DNA of 64,000 bases from the NCBI GenBank assembly GCA_050951365.1, contig JBMNIX010000002.1, positions 186,001-250,000 of the forward strand. The letters run 5' to 3'. How positions within the stretch are numbered: position 1 is the first letter of the stretch; each line of letters begins with the position of its first letter. This DNA comes from JAAYHG01 sp012735455. Lineage in GTDB: Bacteria; Bacillota; DTU030; DUMP01. Below are positions 41,049 to 49,681 of the stretch, piece by piece. Under the pieces are notes generated by a model. That model was not told where the DNA came from. It worked only from the letters and a program-made list of their open reading frames with translations, and searched no databases. A program made the position numbers and the translations under genes.

Positions 41049-43631
41049 ATGCGACGTATACTGGCTCTATGCCTGAGCCTGATCTTAACTCTATCCTGGC
41101 TGCCAGCCATTCCTAACCTGGCCCAGGCTGCCCCTCAAGCGGGCGATATTGGTTTCTTTTGGGATTCCCCTGGCTCCAGTTATGGTATCTTTGCCACGAC
41201 GCGGGCCCTGGACGCCCTGGCTACTCTCCAAGAGGTATATGAGAGCGATCCGGATTTGGTGCAACCTGTTGAATTGGGGCAAAGCATCGCTCTCGCCAGG
41301 GACTACCTGATGACCCAGAACGACGCAGGTGTCTGGACTGACAAGCTCGCCGGTGATTGGGCAGCTTTAGCTGTAGCCAAGGCTGGTGGTGATATACAGC
41401 CTCACCTGGCTTCGCTTCAGGCGGACCTAAGGCCAAAGAGTTTTGACCCCGATATAGAAAACCCGGTTCCCACGACGGATCTTGCGCGCTCTTTGCTGGT
41501 TGCGGCGAGTGTCTACGCCGAGTCGCCTGATCTTGCCGCTTTTGCCGACAAAGAAGGTAAGACCTTGTGGCAAGCACTCCAGGAGAGAACAGTAACAGAA
41601 ACGGTCTACCTTGATGACCACGATGTGGAGCTTATGCGCTTCGGACTTTTTACAGAAGGTGACACCCTGAATGCCACAACATACGCGATAATAGCCCTGG
41701 ATGAGGTTGATAAACTAGATATAGATGACGAGGATCGCCAGAAAGTAGTTGACTGGTTACTGGCAGCTCGTATCGGACAGGGATGGGGCTGGCAACCGGT
41801 GTGGGCTTGGGATGAAGACCTAAACTATGGTCCTCCAACTCCCGATCCTGATTCCTCGGCGTCTGCTATCCGCGCCCTGGCATCGCTTGCCCCTGAAGAT
41901 GAAGAGGTTCGAGAAGCTATTGCCGGTGCATTCCAGTACCTGCAATCTTTACAGGGAACAGATGGCAGCATTACTTCCTGGGGCAGTCCTTCAGCAGCGT
42001 CAACGGCAGAAGTGATTATTGCCCTTTTGACCAGTGGCGAGGATCCCAGTACATTTCAACGAAATGGAAAATCCCTGGTGGATGGATTGCTTGGACTCCA
42101 GCAAACGGAGCCCTATGAACCACCGCAGGACCCTTCAACCCCTGCTACTGTAACAGTTTCTGTTGAGGTACGCGGTCAAGGGAAGACGTTTTTCTCCGGC
42201 ACCGTCTCGTTGGCGGCAGATAAAGCCACCCCTCTCGAAGCACTGAAGAAGACTGACCTGGACTATTCAAAGCGAGGTAGCTATGTCTCGAAGATCGAAG
42301 ACCTGGAAGAGCAAGGTTCGGCTGGTTGGAAGTATGCCGTCAATGGGGAGGTACCTTCTGCCCCCGCCGATGGGTACCTATTAAGCGATGGGGATGAACT
42401 GGTCTGGTTCTACGCCTCAAGTTACCTAGACAGCGGCGGTTTCAAAGAAGAAATCAGGCTGGAAGAAATAGAGGCGCCAAAAGTTCCGGCTGAGGTGGCA
42501 AAGGCGCGGGAAAATGCTGCTGAGAAAGCAATGGAAGAGTTGGCATCACTGCCCCAGACTTTGGATTGGGAGAAGAAGGCCAATGTCCCTCTAGAACTTG
42601 TCACCGGTACCACTTTAGACTTACCCGGCAACACAGAGACCGTCTGGTCGGATGAAGAACTGACCTACTGGCGCGATGTGCTCAGCATCAATAAGGTAGA
42701 GGTCACTCATACGGCCCAGCCGGGCAAAGAGGCCAGGATAAGCGACGAGCTGGGCGAAGTCACCCTTGTGATCCCACCAGGCGCGTTTGCCGAAGAAGCC
42801 AGTATCACTATCCGGGAGAGCGACCAGGGCGAGCGGCTGACCCTTCCACCTACCCACAAATACCTGAGTCACATTTATAGCCTGGATGCTGATGGCATAA
42901 GCTCTAGAGAGCCGGTGACACTAGCCCTGAAGCTGATTATTAGCGGGGACACAGCTGCTGAAGATCTAGTTGTGGCTTACTTTGATTCCCAACGCCAGGT
43001 GTGGCGACCGGTTCCTGCTGTCCTCGACCGGGCCAACGGGCAAATCCTGGCCCAAATTACACACTTTGGCCACTATGCTGTACTCAAGCGCCTGGAGCTT
43101 CCCCCCAGCTTCCCTGATGTGGAAGAGGGCTGGGACTGGGCCAAGGACTCTATTTCGCTCCTTGCCCTGCGCGGCGTGGTGCAGGGGAACCTGGTGGGTC
43201 TCTTTGAACCCGCCCGATCTGTGACCCGGGCCGAGTTTGCTCGCTTCCTGGCCCACGGTCTCGGACTCGAATCGGCTGAGATTCCCCAATTCAGCGATGT
43301 TCCTGCCACGGCCTGGTACGCCCGGGATGTTGCCGCCTGTGTTGAGGCTGGGTTCATAGCCGGGGACGGCGAGCGTTTTTACCCCGATGAAGTTCTCACC
43401 CGCGAGCAGGCCGCGGTGATTTTGGCACGGGTCCTGGCGGAGGCCGGAACAGACGCACTGGTTTTCACGGACAGCCAAGAGATTTCCCCGTGGGCTCGGG
43501 CGGCTGTTTCCAAAGCGGCTGCCGCTGGGCTGATGCAGGGTGTAGGGGAAGGTCGCTTTGCTCCGCGCCTGCCTGTCTCACGGGCCCAGGCGGCCGTCTT
43601 GTTGGTGCGGCTCAGTGCTCAGGCCTTGTAG
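41049..43631 (+). CDS. SLH-anchored transcobalamin-like protein (alpha-barrel + DUF4430 + SLH x3)
   Basis: 860 aa exoprotein with a cleavable signal peptide (ends near AQAAP). Residues about 30-355 form helical repeats of the prenyltransferase-like alpha/alpha toroid class (SIALARDYLMTQNDAGVW, SASAIRALASLAPEDEEVR, AFQYLQSLQGTDGSI). Residues about 366-455 are a DUF4430 beta-domain (GWKYAVNGEVPSAPADGYLL, DGDELVWFYAS). Intrinsic factor and transcobalamin have this same order and clamp cobalamin between the two domains. A ZU5-like region (VTLVIPPGAFAEEASITIRE) follows, then three SLH domains (about 687-858) for cell wall attachment. ATG 41049 is favoured over GTG 41043, though either could be used. 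It is first gene behind the riboswitch, so surface cobalamin capture is the likely role. Confidence 0.85.
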   Translation: MRRILALCLSLILTLSWLPAIPNLAQAAPQAGDIGFFWDSPGSSYGIFATTRALDALATLQEVYESDPDLVQPVELGQSIALARDYLMTQNDAGVWTDKLAGDWAALAVAKAGGDIQPHLASLQADLRPKSFDPDIENPVPTTDLARSLLVAASVYAESPDLAAFADKEGKTLWQALQERTVTETVYLDDHDVELMRFGLFTEGDTLNATTYAIIALDEVDKLDIDDEDRQKVVDWLLAARIGQGWGWQPVWAWDEDLNYGPPTPDPDSSASAIRALASLAPEDEEVREAIAGAFQYLQSLQGTDGSITSWGSPSAASTAEVIIALLTSGEDPSTFQRNGKSLVDGLLGLQQTEPYEPPQDPSTPATVTVSVEVRGQGKTFFSGTVSLAADKATPLEALKKTDLDYSKRGSYVSKIEDLEEQGSAGWKYAVNGEVPSAPADGYLLSDGDELVWFYASSYLDSGGFKEEIRLEEIEAPKVPAEVAKARENAAEKAMEELASLPQTLDWEKKANVPLELVTGTTLDLPGNTETVWSDEELTYWRDVLSINKVEVTHTAQPGKEARISDELGEVTLVIPPGAFAEEASITIRESDQGERLTLPPTHKYLSHIYSLDADGISSREPVTLALKLIISGDTAAEDLVVAYFDSQRQVWRPVPAVLDRANGQILAQITHFGHYAVLKRLELPPSFPDVEEGWDWAKDSISLLALRGVVQGNLVGLFEPARSVTRAEFARFLAHGLGLESAEIPQFSDVPATAWYARDVAACVEAGFIAGDGERFYPDEVLTREQAAVILARVLAEAGTDALVFTDSQEISPWARAAVSKAAAAGLMQGVGEGRFAPRLPVSRAQAAVLLVRLSAQAL

Positions 43632-43689
43632 TAGCACATCCCTGTTAAGAAAAAGCAACGCCGTAACCCTGTCTAAGGAGTTGATCCCC

Positions 43690-44847
43690 ATGGAAAGGCC
43701 GCTGCGTTTCTTCCTCTTACTGTTGCTAGCCTGTCTCCTCCTTTCAACTGTGGGCTGCTGGCGGGCACCTGAGTCACGCCCGGCACCAGAACCTTCCCAG
43801 GCTGCGCAGGGGGTAAGTGTGCTGCCGCCGAGCGGACATAAGCAGGGTGAAAAACCCAAAGAACCCGTAGAGAAGATGCCAAGCGGACAGCAGGAAGCCG
43901 TGCAAACGGTGGAGACACCCGCTGCCGCTCCCCAAGGGAATAAGAGCAGCGGGTCTACCCCCCAGCCGACTGGAGCGGGAGAGAAAGCACCTGCTGCTGT
44001 CCTCACCCTTTGGATAACCCGCGACTTCGGTGCCGGAGTGATCAAGGCGGTGGATGTGGAGCCTTCTTCCGGGCAGCAGGTGCTGGACATATTAGCTGAC
44101 GAGGTTGAGGTGGAGACGACCTACGGTGGAGGGTTTGTGGCCCGCATCAACGGCATGGGCGGCGGCCGACCTGGAGAAGACTGGTTTTACTGGGTCAACG
44201 GTATCCTGGCCAGCATCGGCTCGGGGGAGTTTCCGGCCCGGCCCGGGGACAATATCTGGTGGGATTTTCACCCCTGGAACCGTACCGCCTTTTTACCGGC
44301 AGTGGTAGGCGCCTACCCGGAACCCTTTCGCCGCGGCTACACGGGCGAACCCGCTGCGGCCCAGGTCCTTTACACAACAAGGGGACAAAGGGCTGCTGAG
44401 CTTGTGGCCGATGCTCTGGAGGAGAGTGGAGCGCCCAAACCACAGCTGGCGGACTACCAGGAAGGTAGTCTCCTTCAGCGCTTAGCGCCCACCCTCCTGG
44501 TAGCGACCTGGCCGGAGCTCGGAAATGACAAAGACCTAAACGGGCTTCTCAAGAACTGGCGCAAGACGGGACTTTACATCAGTTTGAGCGACAAGGGCCT
44601 GGCGGCCCTGGATGCCAGTGGGCAAGAAGCCATCAGTTTCGAGCAGGGAGCCGGGGCCATAGTGGCCACCGGCAGTGGTCCTGGCGACCCCAACCCCCTT
44701 TGGCTCGTTCTCGGGACAGATGACCAGGGTCTGGAGAAAGCAGCGAACCTCCTGGTACAGCAGCCAGAGCAACTCTCCCGGTGCATCGGCGTAGTGGTCG
44801 GGCCTCAGGGTGAGACTGTGGCTCTGCCGGCGGAGGACAAGTCATGA
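43690..44847 (+). CDS. DUF4430 lipoprotein (transcobalamin beta-domain-like)
   Basis: 385 aa from ATG 43690 (AAGGAG upstream); the frame open back to 43558 overlaps the previous gene and is not used. Signal peptide with lipobox STVGC near residue 21, a Pro/Gln-rich linker to about 100, then DUF4430 (about 103-205) with GQQVLDILADEVEVETTYGG, DWFYWVNGILASIGSGEFP and GDNIWWDFHPWN. A further 180-residue C-terminal domain is not recognised. Position between the surface protein and the ECF genes suggests a membrane-tethered relay that receives cobalamin. It overlaps ecfT by four bases (ATGA). Confidence 0.83.
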   Translation: MERPLRFFLLLLLACLLLSTVGCWRAPESRPAPEPSQAAQGVSVLPPSGHKQGEKPKEPVEKMPSGQQEAVQTVETPAAAPQGNKSSGSTPQPTGAGEKAPAAVLTLWITRDFGAGVIKAVDVEPSSGQQVLDILADEVEVETTYGGGFVARINGMGGGRPGEDWFYWVNGILASIGSGEFPARPGDNIWWDFHPWNRTAFLPAVVGAYPEPFRRGYTGEPAAAQVLYTTRGQRAAELVADALEESGAPKPQLADYQEGSLLQRLAPTLLVATWPELGNDKDLNGLLKNWRKTGLYISLSDKGLAALDASGQEAISFEQGAGAIVATGSGPGDPNPLWLVLGTDDQGLEKAANLLVQQPEQLSRCIGVVVGPQGETVALPAEDKS

Positions 44848-45752
44848 GACGGAGGTTCGCGGCTTTAGCCTTCCCGGCTTTGCACCCATCGGTTTCCCTT
44901 ACGTACGCCGGAGCCCTGCTGGTGCTGCTCCTTCTCTACACCCATCCGCTCTATCTGTTGGCCCTGGCCGCTTTACCTGGGGTAACCTTGGCCAGTCGCC
45001 AGCAGGGGAGACTGTGGCGGCGCCGCCTTGCTTGGAGTCTCCTCCTTTGCTTCTTCATAGTCCTCTTTAATGCCATTTTCGGAGGGCGCGGGGCAACGCC
45101 TCTTCTTGTTCTAACCTTGCCAGGTCTTGGTGTGCGCCATGTTACCCTGGAGGGCTTGTTGTACGGTGGAACCATGGCCCTGCGCCTCGGAGGGGTTATT
45201 GGCAGCTTTACCCTTCTGGCCGATCTGGTGGACCTGGAGCGGCTCCTTTATTCTTCACCCCTGGCTGGACGGGCCAGCCTCACTGCTGCCCTGACCTTGG
45301 GGTTGGTTCCCCGCCTCAGCCGCAGTGCTCGCACCCTGCTTGAGGTGCAGGCAAGCCGCGGTGCCCCGGTTACAGCTACCAACCTGCGCCGGGGTGTCAG
45401 GGCAGCGGGCCCCCTCCTGGCTGCTCTGAGCGAAACCGCTCTGGAGTCCTCTCTGGATATGGCCGAGGTGCTGGCAGCGCGCGGCTATGGCAGTGGCCGC
45501 GCCACTCGCTGGCGGCGTCAGGGGTGGCATCTAAGGGACACACTGGTCATGGCCGGGTCCGCTCTGGCCCTGGTTTACGGCTTCAGCGCCTACCGGGCTG
45601 GTGTGGGGCAGCTTACTTACTACCCTACTCTTAGCCTTCCAGGTGCCAAGCCGGGTATTACGGAACTGGTGGTCATTACGGGCCTGTTACTTCTGCCTGC
45701 AGCTCTTTTTTGGGGGTGGCGCTATTGCCGCTGGCTGCGTGCAAGCATTTAA
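44844..45752 (+). CDS. ecfT: ECF transporter transmembrane component EcfT
   Basis: 302 aa with about six helices. The two coupling helices end in the family Ala-Arg-Gly-type motifs: LEVQASRGAPV and MAEVLAARGYGSG, which dock on the two ATPase domains. It links the S component to ATP hydrolysis. ATG overlaps the lipoprotein stop. CbiQ of cobalt transporters is a close relative, but no cbiM or cbiN is present, so a vitamin rather than a cobalt transporter is favoured. Confidence 0.9.
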   Translation: MRRRFAALAFPALHPSVSLTYAGALLVLLLLYTHPLYLLALAALPGVTLASRQQGRLWRRRLAWSLLLCFFIVLFNAIFGGRGATPLLVLTLPGLGVRHVTLEGLLYGGTMALRLGGVIGSFTLLADLVDLERLLYSSPLAGRASLTAALTLGLVPRLSRSARTLLEVQASRGAPVTATNLRRGVRAAGPLLAALSETALESSLDMAEVLAARGYGSGRATRWRRQGWHLRDTLVMAGSALALVYGFSAYRAGVGQLTYYPTLSLPGAKPGITELVVITGLLLLPAALFWGWRYCRWLRASI

Positions 45753-47392
45753 CCTACCGGTACCCAGGTTCCGCAGTACCGGCCCTTAAGGATATTGACC
45801 TTACCATTAACCGAGGAGAGTTTATTCTTATTTTAGGCGGTTCCGGCAGCGGCAAGTCCACGCTGCTGCGCTTCTTGGCCGGCCTTGCCCCCGCTTTCTC
45901 CGGCGGCCACGTGCGAGGCCGGGTACTTCTGGACGGGAAGGACCTGGCTACCTTGAAACGCCGCGAGGTGGCGCGCCGCGTAGGGCTGGTGTTTCAAGAC
46001 CCGGACCGCAGCCTTCTCTTTCGCGACTTGGAAACAGAGGTGGCCTTTGGTCTGGAGAACCTGGGTTTTCCCCCCGCTGAGATCCGGCGGCGTGTGGCCG
46101 AGACTATAAGCGCCCTTAGGCTCAGTGAGTACCGGGGTGTGCCACTATCCGAACTCTCCGGGGGGATAAGACAAAAGGTAACCCTGGCTGCCACTTTAGC
46201 CCTGCGGCCGGAGCTGCTGCTCTTGGATGAGCCTACCGCGGAGCTGGATCCGGTGGCAGCGGTGGACTTTCTGCACGTGCTTAAGGACCTTAATTCCGAG
46301 TTGGGCCTAACAGTTGTTCTGGCTGAACAGCGGGCGGACCGCTGCCTCCCCCTGGCGGATCGCGTTATGGTCATGGAGGCGGGTTGTGTCGCCTGGCAGG
46401 GAGGGCCGCGGGAGCTTGCCGGTTGGGCCTGGCCTGAGCGGGCCTGGTTGTTGCCGCCTATTCCGCGTTTTTTCGCCGGCTTATCAGCTCCTGCTGCACC
46501 CCTTACTGTTAAGGAGGGTCGGGCTGCCCTGGCCCATTACCCTGGGCTGCAGGGATATCGTTGTCCCAGCCAGGGATGCAAGGAAGAAACAAGAGCAGAG
46601 CGGGGCGAAGCGCTGGCCCGTTTGGAGAAGGTGCAGGTAACCTACCCTGGCGGCGTGCAGGCCCTGAAGGAGCTGGATTTGGCCTTTTACTCTGGCGAGG
46701 TGACCTGTCTCTTGGGTGAAAACGGCGCCGGTAAGAGCACCCTCCTTAAGGTGCTGGCCGGTCTTACCCTTCCCTCACGTGGACGAGCCATCGTTCTGGG
46801 TGAGGACACCAGGCGCACAAGGGCCGAAACCCTGGCACGCGGGGTTGGTTATCTGGCCCAGGATACCGCGGCATACCTGGTGGCCGAGACAGTGGCCCAA
46901 GAAGTAGCCAGCACCCTGGAGAACTTGGGCCAACCGGATGAAGGACGGGTTGCCGAGATGCTTTCCTCCTTTAACCTGACTCAGGTAGCCGGCAGCAACC
47001 CGCGTGACCTCAGCCTGGGTCAGCGCAAGGCCGTGGCCCTGGCTGCCACCCTGGTGCGTGATCCGCTCCTTGTACTCTTGGACGAGCCCACCCGCGGACT
47101 CAGTGCCGACTGGCGGGAGGCCCTGGGTCGGTTCCTCCGGGAATTGGCCCGTGGTGGACGCGGCGTGGTGGCTGTTACCCATGACGTGGAATTTGCCGCT
47201 GCCTGGGCGGATCGGATTGTCTTTCTTTTCGGCGGGCAGGTGGCAGCGGATGGTACACCTGCAGCCACCTTCGCCGCCTCGCCCTTTTACGCGCCTCAGA
47301 TTCAGCAACTGCTAGGGGATTTGTTTCCCAGCGCCATCGAGCCCGACCAAGCCCGGAGCTTCGTGGAAAGGTTGGTGGCAGGCGGTGCTTGA
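45725..47392 (+). CDS. ecfA: ECF transporter ATPase, two EcfA domains fused
   Basis: About 555 aa with two complete ABC ATPase domains in one chain. NBD1: Walker A GGSGSGKST, signature LSGGIRQKV, Walker B LLLLDEPTAELD. NBD2 (from about residue 300): Walker A GENGAGKST, signature LSLGQRKAVALA (Leu replaces the first Gly), Walker B LVLLDEPTRGLS. This corresponds to EcfA1 plus EcfA2. The start is uncertain: TTG 45725 is preferred (GGGGGTGG before it), with GTG 45716 or TTG 45710 possible. It overlaps ecfT by 28 bases. Confidence 0.92.
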   Translation: MPLAACKHLTYRYPGSAVPALKDIDLTINRGEFILILGGSGSGKSTLLRFLAGLAPAFSGGHVRGRVLLDGKDLATLKRREVARRVGLVFQDPDRSLLFRDLETEVAFGLENLGFPPAEIRRRVAETISALRLSEYRGVPLSELSGGIRQKVTLAATLALRPELLLLDEPTAELDPVAAVDFLHVLKDLNSELGLTVVLAEQRADRCLPLADRVMVMEAGCVAWQGGPRELAGWAWPERAWLLPPIPRFFAGLSAPAAPLTVKEGRAALAHYPGLQGYRCPSQGCKEETRAERGEALARLEKVQVTYPGGVQALKELDLAFYSGEVTCLLGENGAGKSTLLKVLAGLTLPSRGRAIVLGEDTRRTRAETLARGVGYLAQDTAAYLVAETVAQEVASTLENLGQPDEGRVAEMLSSFNLTQVAGSNPRDLSLGQRKAVALAATLVRDPLLVLLDEPTRGLSADWREALGRFLRELARGGRGVVAVTHDVEFAAAWADRIVFLFGGQVAADGTPAATFAASPFYAPQIQQLLGDLFPSAIEPDQARSFVERLVAGGA

Positions 47393-48026
47393 TTACCTAC
47401 TTGTCCTGCCCTGGTCGCTGCTGGCCTTCTTACTCCTTGGTTTAGCCCTGGGCGTCTTTGTCTTGCTTTATGAAAGGCGCCAGGACAGCCGGGAAGTCCC
47501 TGTTGTTGCGGCTTTAGCCGCCCTGGCTGCCGCAGGGCGAATACCCTTTGCTGCCATTCCCAATGTCCAGCCCACCACCTACCTTGTACTCCTGGCGGGC
47601 TTTGTCTTTGGCCCTGTGCCAGGCTTCACTGTGGGGGCCACTGCTGCCTTAGCCTCGAATTTCTTCCTGGGACAAGGGCCGTGGACACCGTGGCAGATGC
47701 TGGCCTGGGGGCTGGTTGGCGCCAGCGGAGGGTGGGTAGGCCGCCTTTTCCCGCGAGCAGGGACCGGCACTTTAGCAGCATTGGGGATCATCTGGGGCTA
47801 CCTGTTTGGGGTCATCATGAATCTATGGAACTGGCTGGCCTATGTTTATCCCCTCACGCTTACCACCTTTCTTGCGGTAGAGGCCACAGGCATCTGGTTC
47901 GATACCATGCATGCAGGCGGAAACGCGCTCATGGCACTCTTTCTCACCAAGCGCCTCCTGCCCCGGCTGGTGCGTTTTCGTGAGCGCCTGTACTTTGAGG
48001 TGGTTCGCGAAGTGAACCTTGATTAA
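47385..48026 (+). CDS. cbrT: ECF transporter S component, CbrT-like (cobalamin)
   Basis: 213 aa, six or so membrane helices. The segment AAGRIPFAAIPNVQPTTYLV, the LAGFVFGPVPGFTVGA stretch and GQGPWTPWQMLAWGLVGASG fit the S-component group that includes CbrT, the ECF vitamin B12 binder. GTG start inside the end of ecfA (8-base overlap). Cobalamin specificity rests on the riboswitch upstream and the transcobalamin-like neighbours. Cobinamide or another corrinoid cannot be excluded. Confidence 0.82.
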   Translation: MLDYLLVLPWSLLAFLLLGLALGVFVLLYERRQDSREVPVVAALAALAAAGRIPFAAIPNVQPTTYLVLLAGFVFGPVPGFTVGATAALASNFFLGQGPWTPWQMLAWGLVGASGGWVGRLFPRAGTGTLAALGIIWGYLFGVIMNLWNWLAYVYPLTLTTFLAVEATGIWFDTMHAGGNALMALFLTKRLLPRLVRFRERLYFEVVREVNLD

Positions 48027-48045
48027 ATGAAAGGAGATTGAAACG

Positions 48046-49497
48046 GTGATGAGAGCAAGAACTAAGCGCCTCAAGTTACCGGTGGTGACTATTGTTTGCC
48101 TGGTCCTGGTGCTGGCGTTGGCGGTGCCCACCGGAGCCGCTCCCATCACGGCTGCCGCTCAAGAGGCCGCCGAGCGGGGGGTGGCCTATCTCAAGGGCAT
48201 GCAGAACCCTGACGGCGGCATGCCTGTGCAGCCGGGGGGCAAGAGTGATGCTCTGGTTACCGCCTGGGTGGCCCTGGCCCTCAGGGCGCAGGGTGAAAAC
48301 CCTGAGACTCTCTTGAGTTTTCTGCAGGCGGACAAGACCAAATGGGACGCCACCACCGACTACGCCCGCATCGCCCTGGCCGTCCAGGCGGCAGGGGGCG
48401 ATCCGCACCGGGTCGGAGGACGTGACCTCCCGGCCCTCTTGAAGGCCCGGCAGCGGCCGGACGGCTCCTTTGGTAATGACCAGGAAGAAGGCCTGATAAA
48501 CGCGCATGTCTGGAGCATCCTGGCCCTGGCGGCCACAGAGGGCGAGATACCCAGGGCCGGTGCCACCCGTGTTTGGCTCCTCAACCAGCAGAATGAAGAC
48601 GGTGGGTTTGGTTATGCCAGCGGACTGTTGAGCGATGTGGACAATACCGCTGCCGCCATCCAGGCCCTGGTGGTGCTTGGCGAGCGCGGTAAGCCGCTCG
48701 CGCGAGCCTTAAACTTTATGCGGCAGGCCAGCGATGACGGCGGGGCCTGGGGTGGTTTTGCCGGCGGGGCGAACGTAGCCACCGCTGCCTGGGGCCTGCA
48801 GGCCCTGGCCGCGGCCGGGGAAGACCCACTGAGCTCACCGTGGACCATAGATGGCAAGGGGCCTGTCCAGTATATACTCTCCCTGCAGGAGGACGATGGT
48901 TGTTTCGCCTACACTCCAGGTTTGCGCTCTCAACCTGTCTGGATGACGGCCCAGGCCCTGCTCGGCCTCTCGGGGGTTCCTTTTCCGGCAGCCGCTGGTT
49001 TCCGCGATGTCCCACCGGGAGATCCAGCGGCCATGGCAGTGCATAAGCTTGTTAGGCGGGGTGCCATTGCCGGCTACAGCGATTTTGCCTTTCATCCTCA
49101 AGACAATCTGACTCGTGCCCAATTTGCCAAGGTGCTCTGCTTGGCCCTAACCGATTATACCGCGGCTGAGGCTGCCGGCTTTGAACCGTCTCCCTTCTCC
49201 GATGTCCCTGCCTGGGCGGAACCGTATGTAAGTGTAGTTGCAGCCCCCGAGCGAGCCTGGCTCAAGGGTGTTGGCGCAGGACGTTTTGCGCCTGACGAGC
49301 CTGTTACCGGAGCCCAAGTGGCTACGGTGCTGCTCAGGGCCAGCGGTAAGGCGAACGCTGTTCCTGTAACAAACCCCTGGTATGCCGGTTACGTTGCTGC
49401 CGCTGGTTCGGAGGGGCTTCTCTGGGATGGCTTTGATCCCTTGGCGCCCGCCACTCGAGCCCAGTGCGCCCTGGCTTTAGCCGCTTTGCTAGACTGA
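48046..49497 (+). CDS. SLH-anchored alpha/alpha-barrel protein (transcobalamin alpha-domain-like)
   Basis: 483 aa exoprotein, signal peptide ending near TGAAP. Residues about 30-305 are prenyltransferase/transcobalamin-type helical repeats (RGVAYLKGMQNPDGGMPVQP, RVWLLNQQNEDGGFGYASG, VQYILSLQEDDGCFAYTPG). Three SLH domains fill about 318-483 (FRDVPPGDPAAMAVHKLVRR and following). There is no DUF4430 domain, so it supplies only the alpha half of a transcobalamin-like fold. GTG 48046 with AAAGGAG upstream; ATG 48049 is an alternative. It is last gene of the riboswitch operon and probably acts with the DUF4430 lipoprotein or the two-domain protein. Confidence 0.82.
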   Translation: MMRARTKRLKLPVVTIVCLVLVLALAVPTGAAPITAAAQEAAERGVAYLKGMQNPDGGMPVQPGGKSDALVTAWVALALRAQGENPETLLSFLQADKTKWDATTDYARIALAVQAAGGDPHRVGGRDLPALLKARQRPDGSFGNDQEEGLINAHVWSILALAATEGEIPRAGATRVWLLNQQNEDGGFGYASGLLSDVDNTAAAIQALVVLGERGKPLARALNFMRQASDDGGAWGGFAGGANVATAAWGLQALAAAGEDPLSSPWTIDGKGPVQYILSLQEDDGCFAYTPGLRSQPVWMTAQALLGLSGVPFPAAAGFRDVPPGDPAAMAVHKLVRRGAIAGYSDFAFHPQDNLTRAQFAKVLCLALTDYTAAEAAGFEPSPFSDVPAWAEPYVSVVAAPERAWLKGVGAGRFAPDEPVTGAQVATVLLRASGKANAVPVTNPWYAGYVAAAGSEGLLWDGFDPLAPATRAQCALALAALLD

Positions 49498-49522
49498 GGC
49501 GGTAGGCCATATGTGCTGTCTG

Positions 49523-49566
49523 AACCCCCTGTGGTAGAAGAAGACTACCCAGGGGGTTTGATCTCT
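49523..49566 (+). terminator. Terminator of the B12-uptake operon
   Basis: 14-bp hairpin with one bulged T: AACCCCCTG-GGTAG pairing with CTACC-CAGGGGGTT around AAGAAGA, followed by a weak T-rich tail. Confidence 0.75.
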
Positions 49567-49681
49567 TTGGAGCTAAAAACCAAATCTTGATTGGTGCCTG
49601 TGATCAAGTATTTGCATGAAAGAGGACCGAAGGCCACTAGAGGAGAATAGTGTTCGTAAATCTGAGTGAGGGGGTCCCACA

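Noticed and set aside
43558..43689. Extension of the DUF4430 lipoprotein into the SLH gene
   Set aside because: It overlaps the SLH3 coding region and lacks an SD; the signal peptide begins at ATG 43690.
44844..48026. ECF genes as a cobalt or nickel (Cbi/Nik) transporter
   Set aside because: No CbiM/CbiN-type component is present; the S component resembles the CbrT group and the neighbours are transcobalamin-like, which favours a corrinoid.
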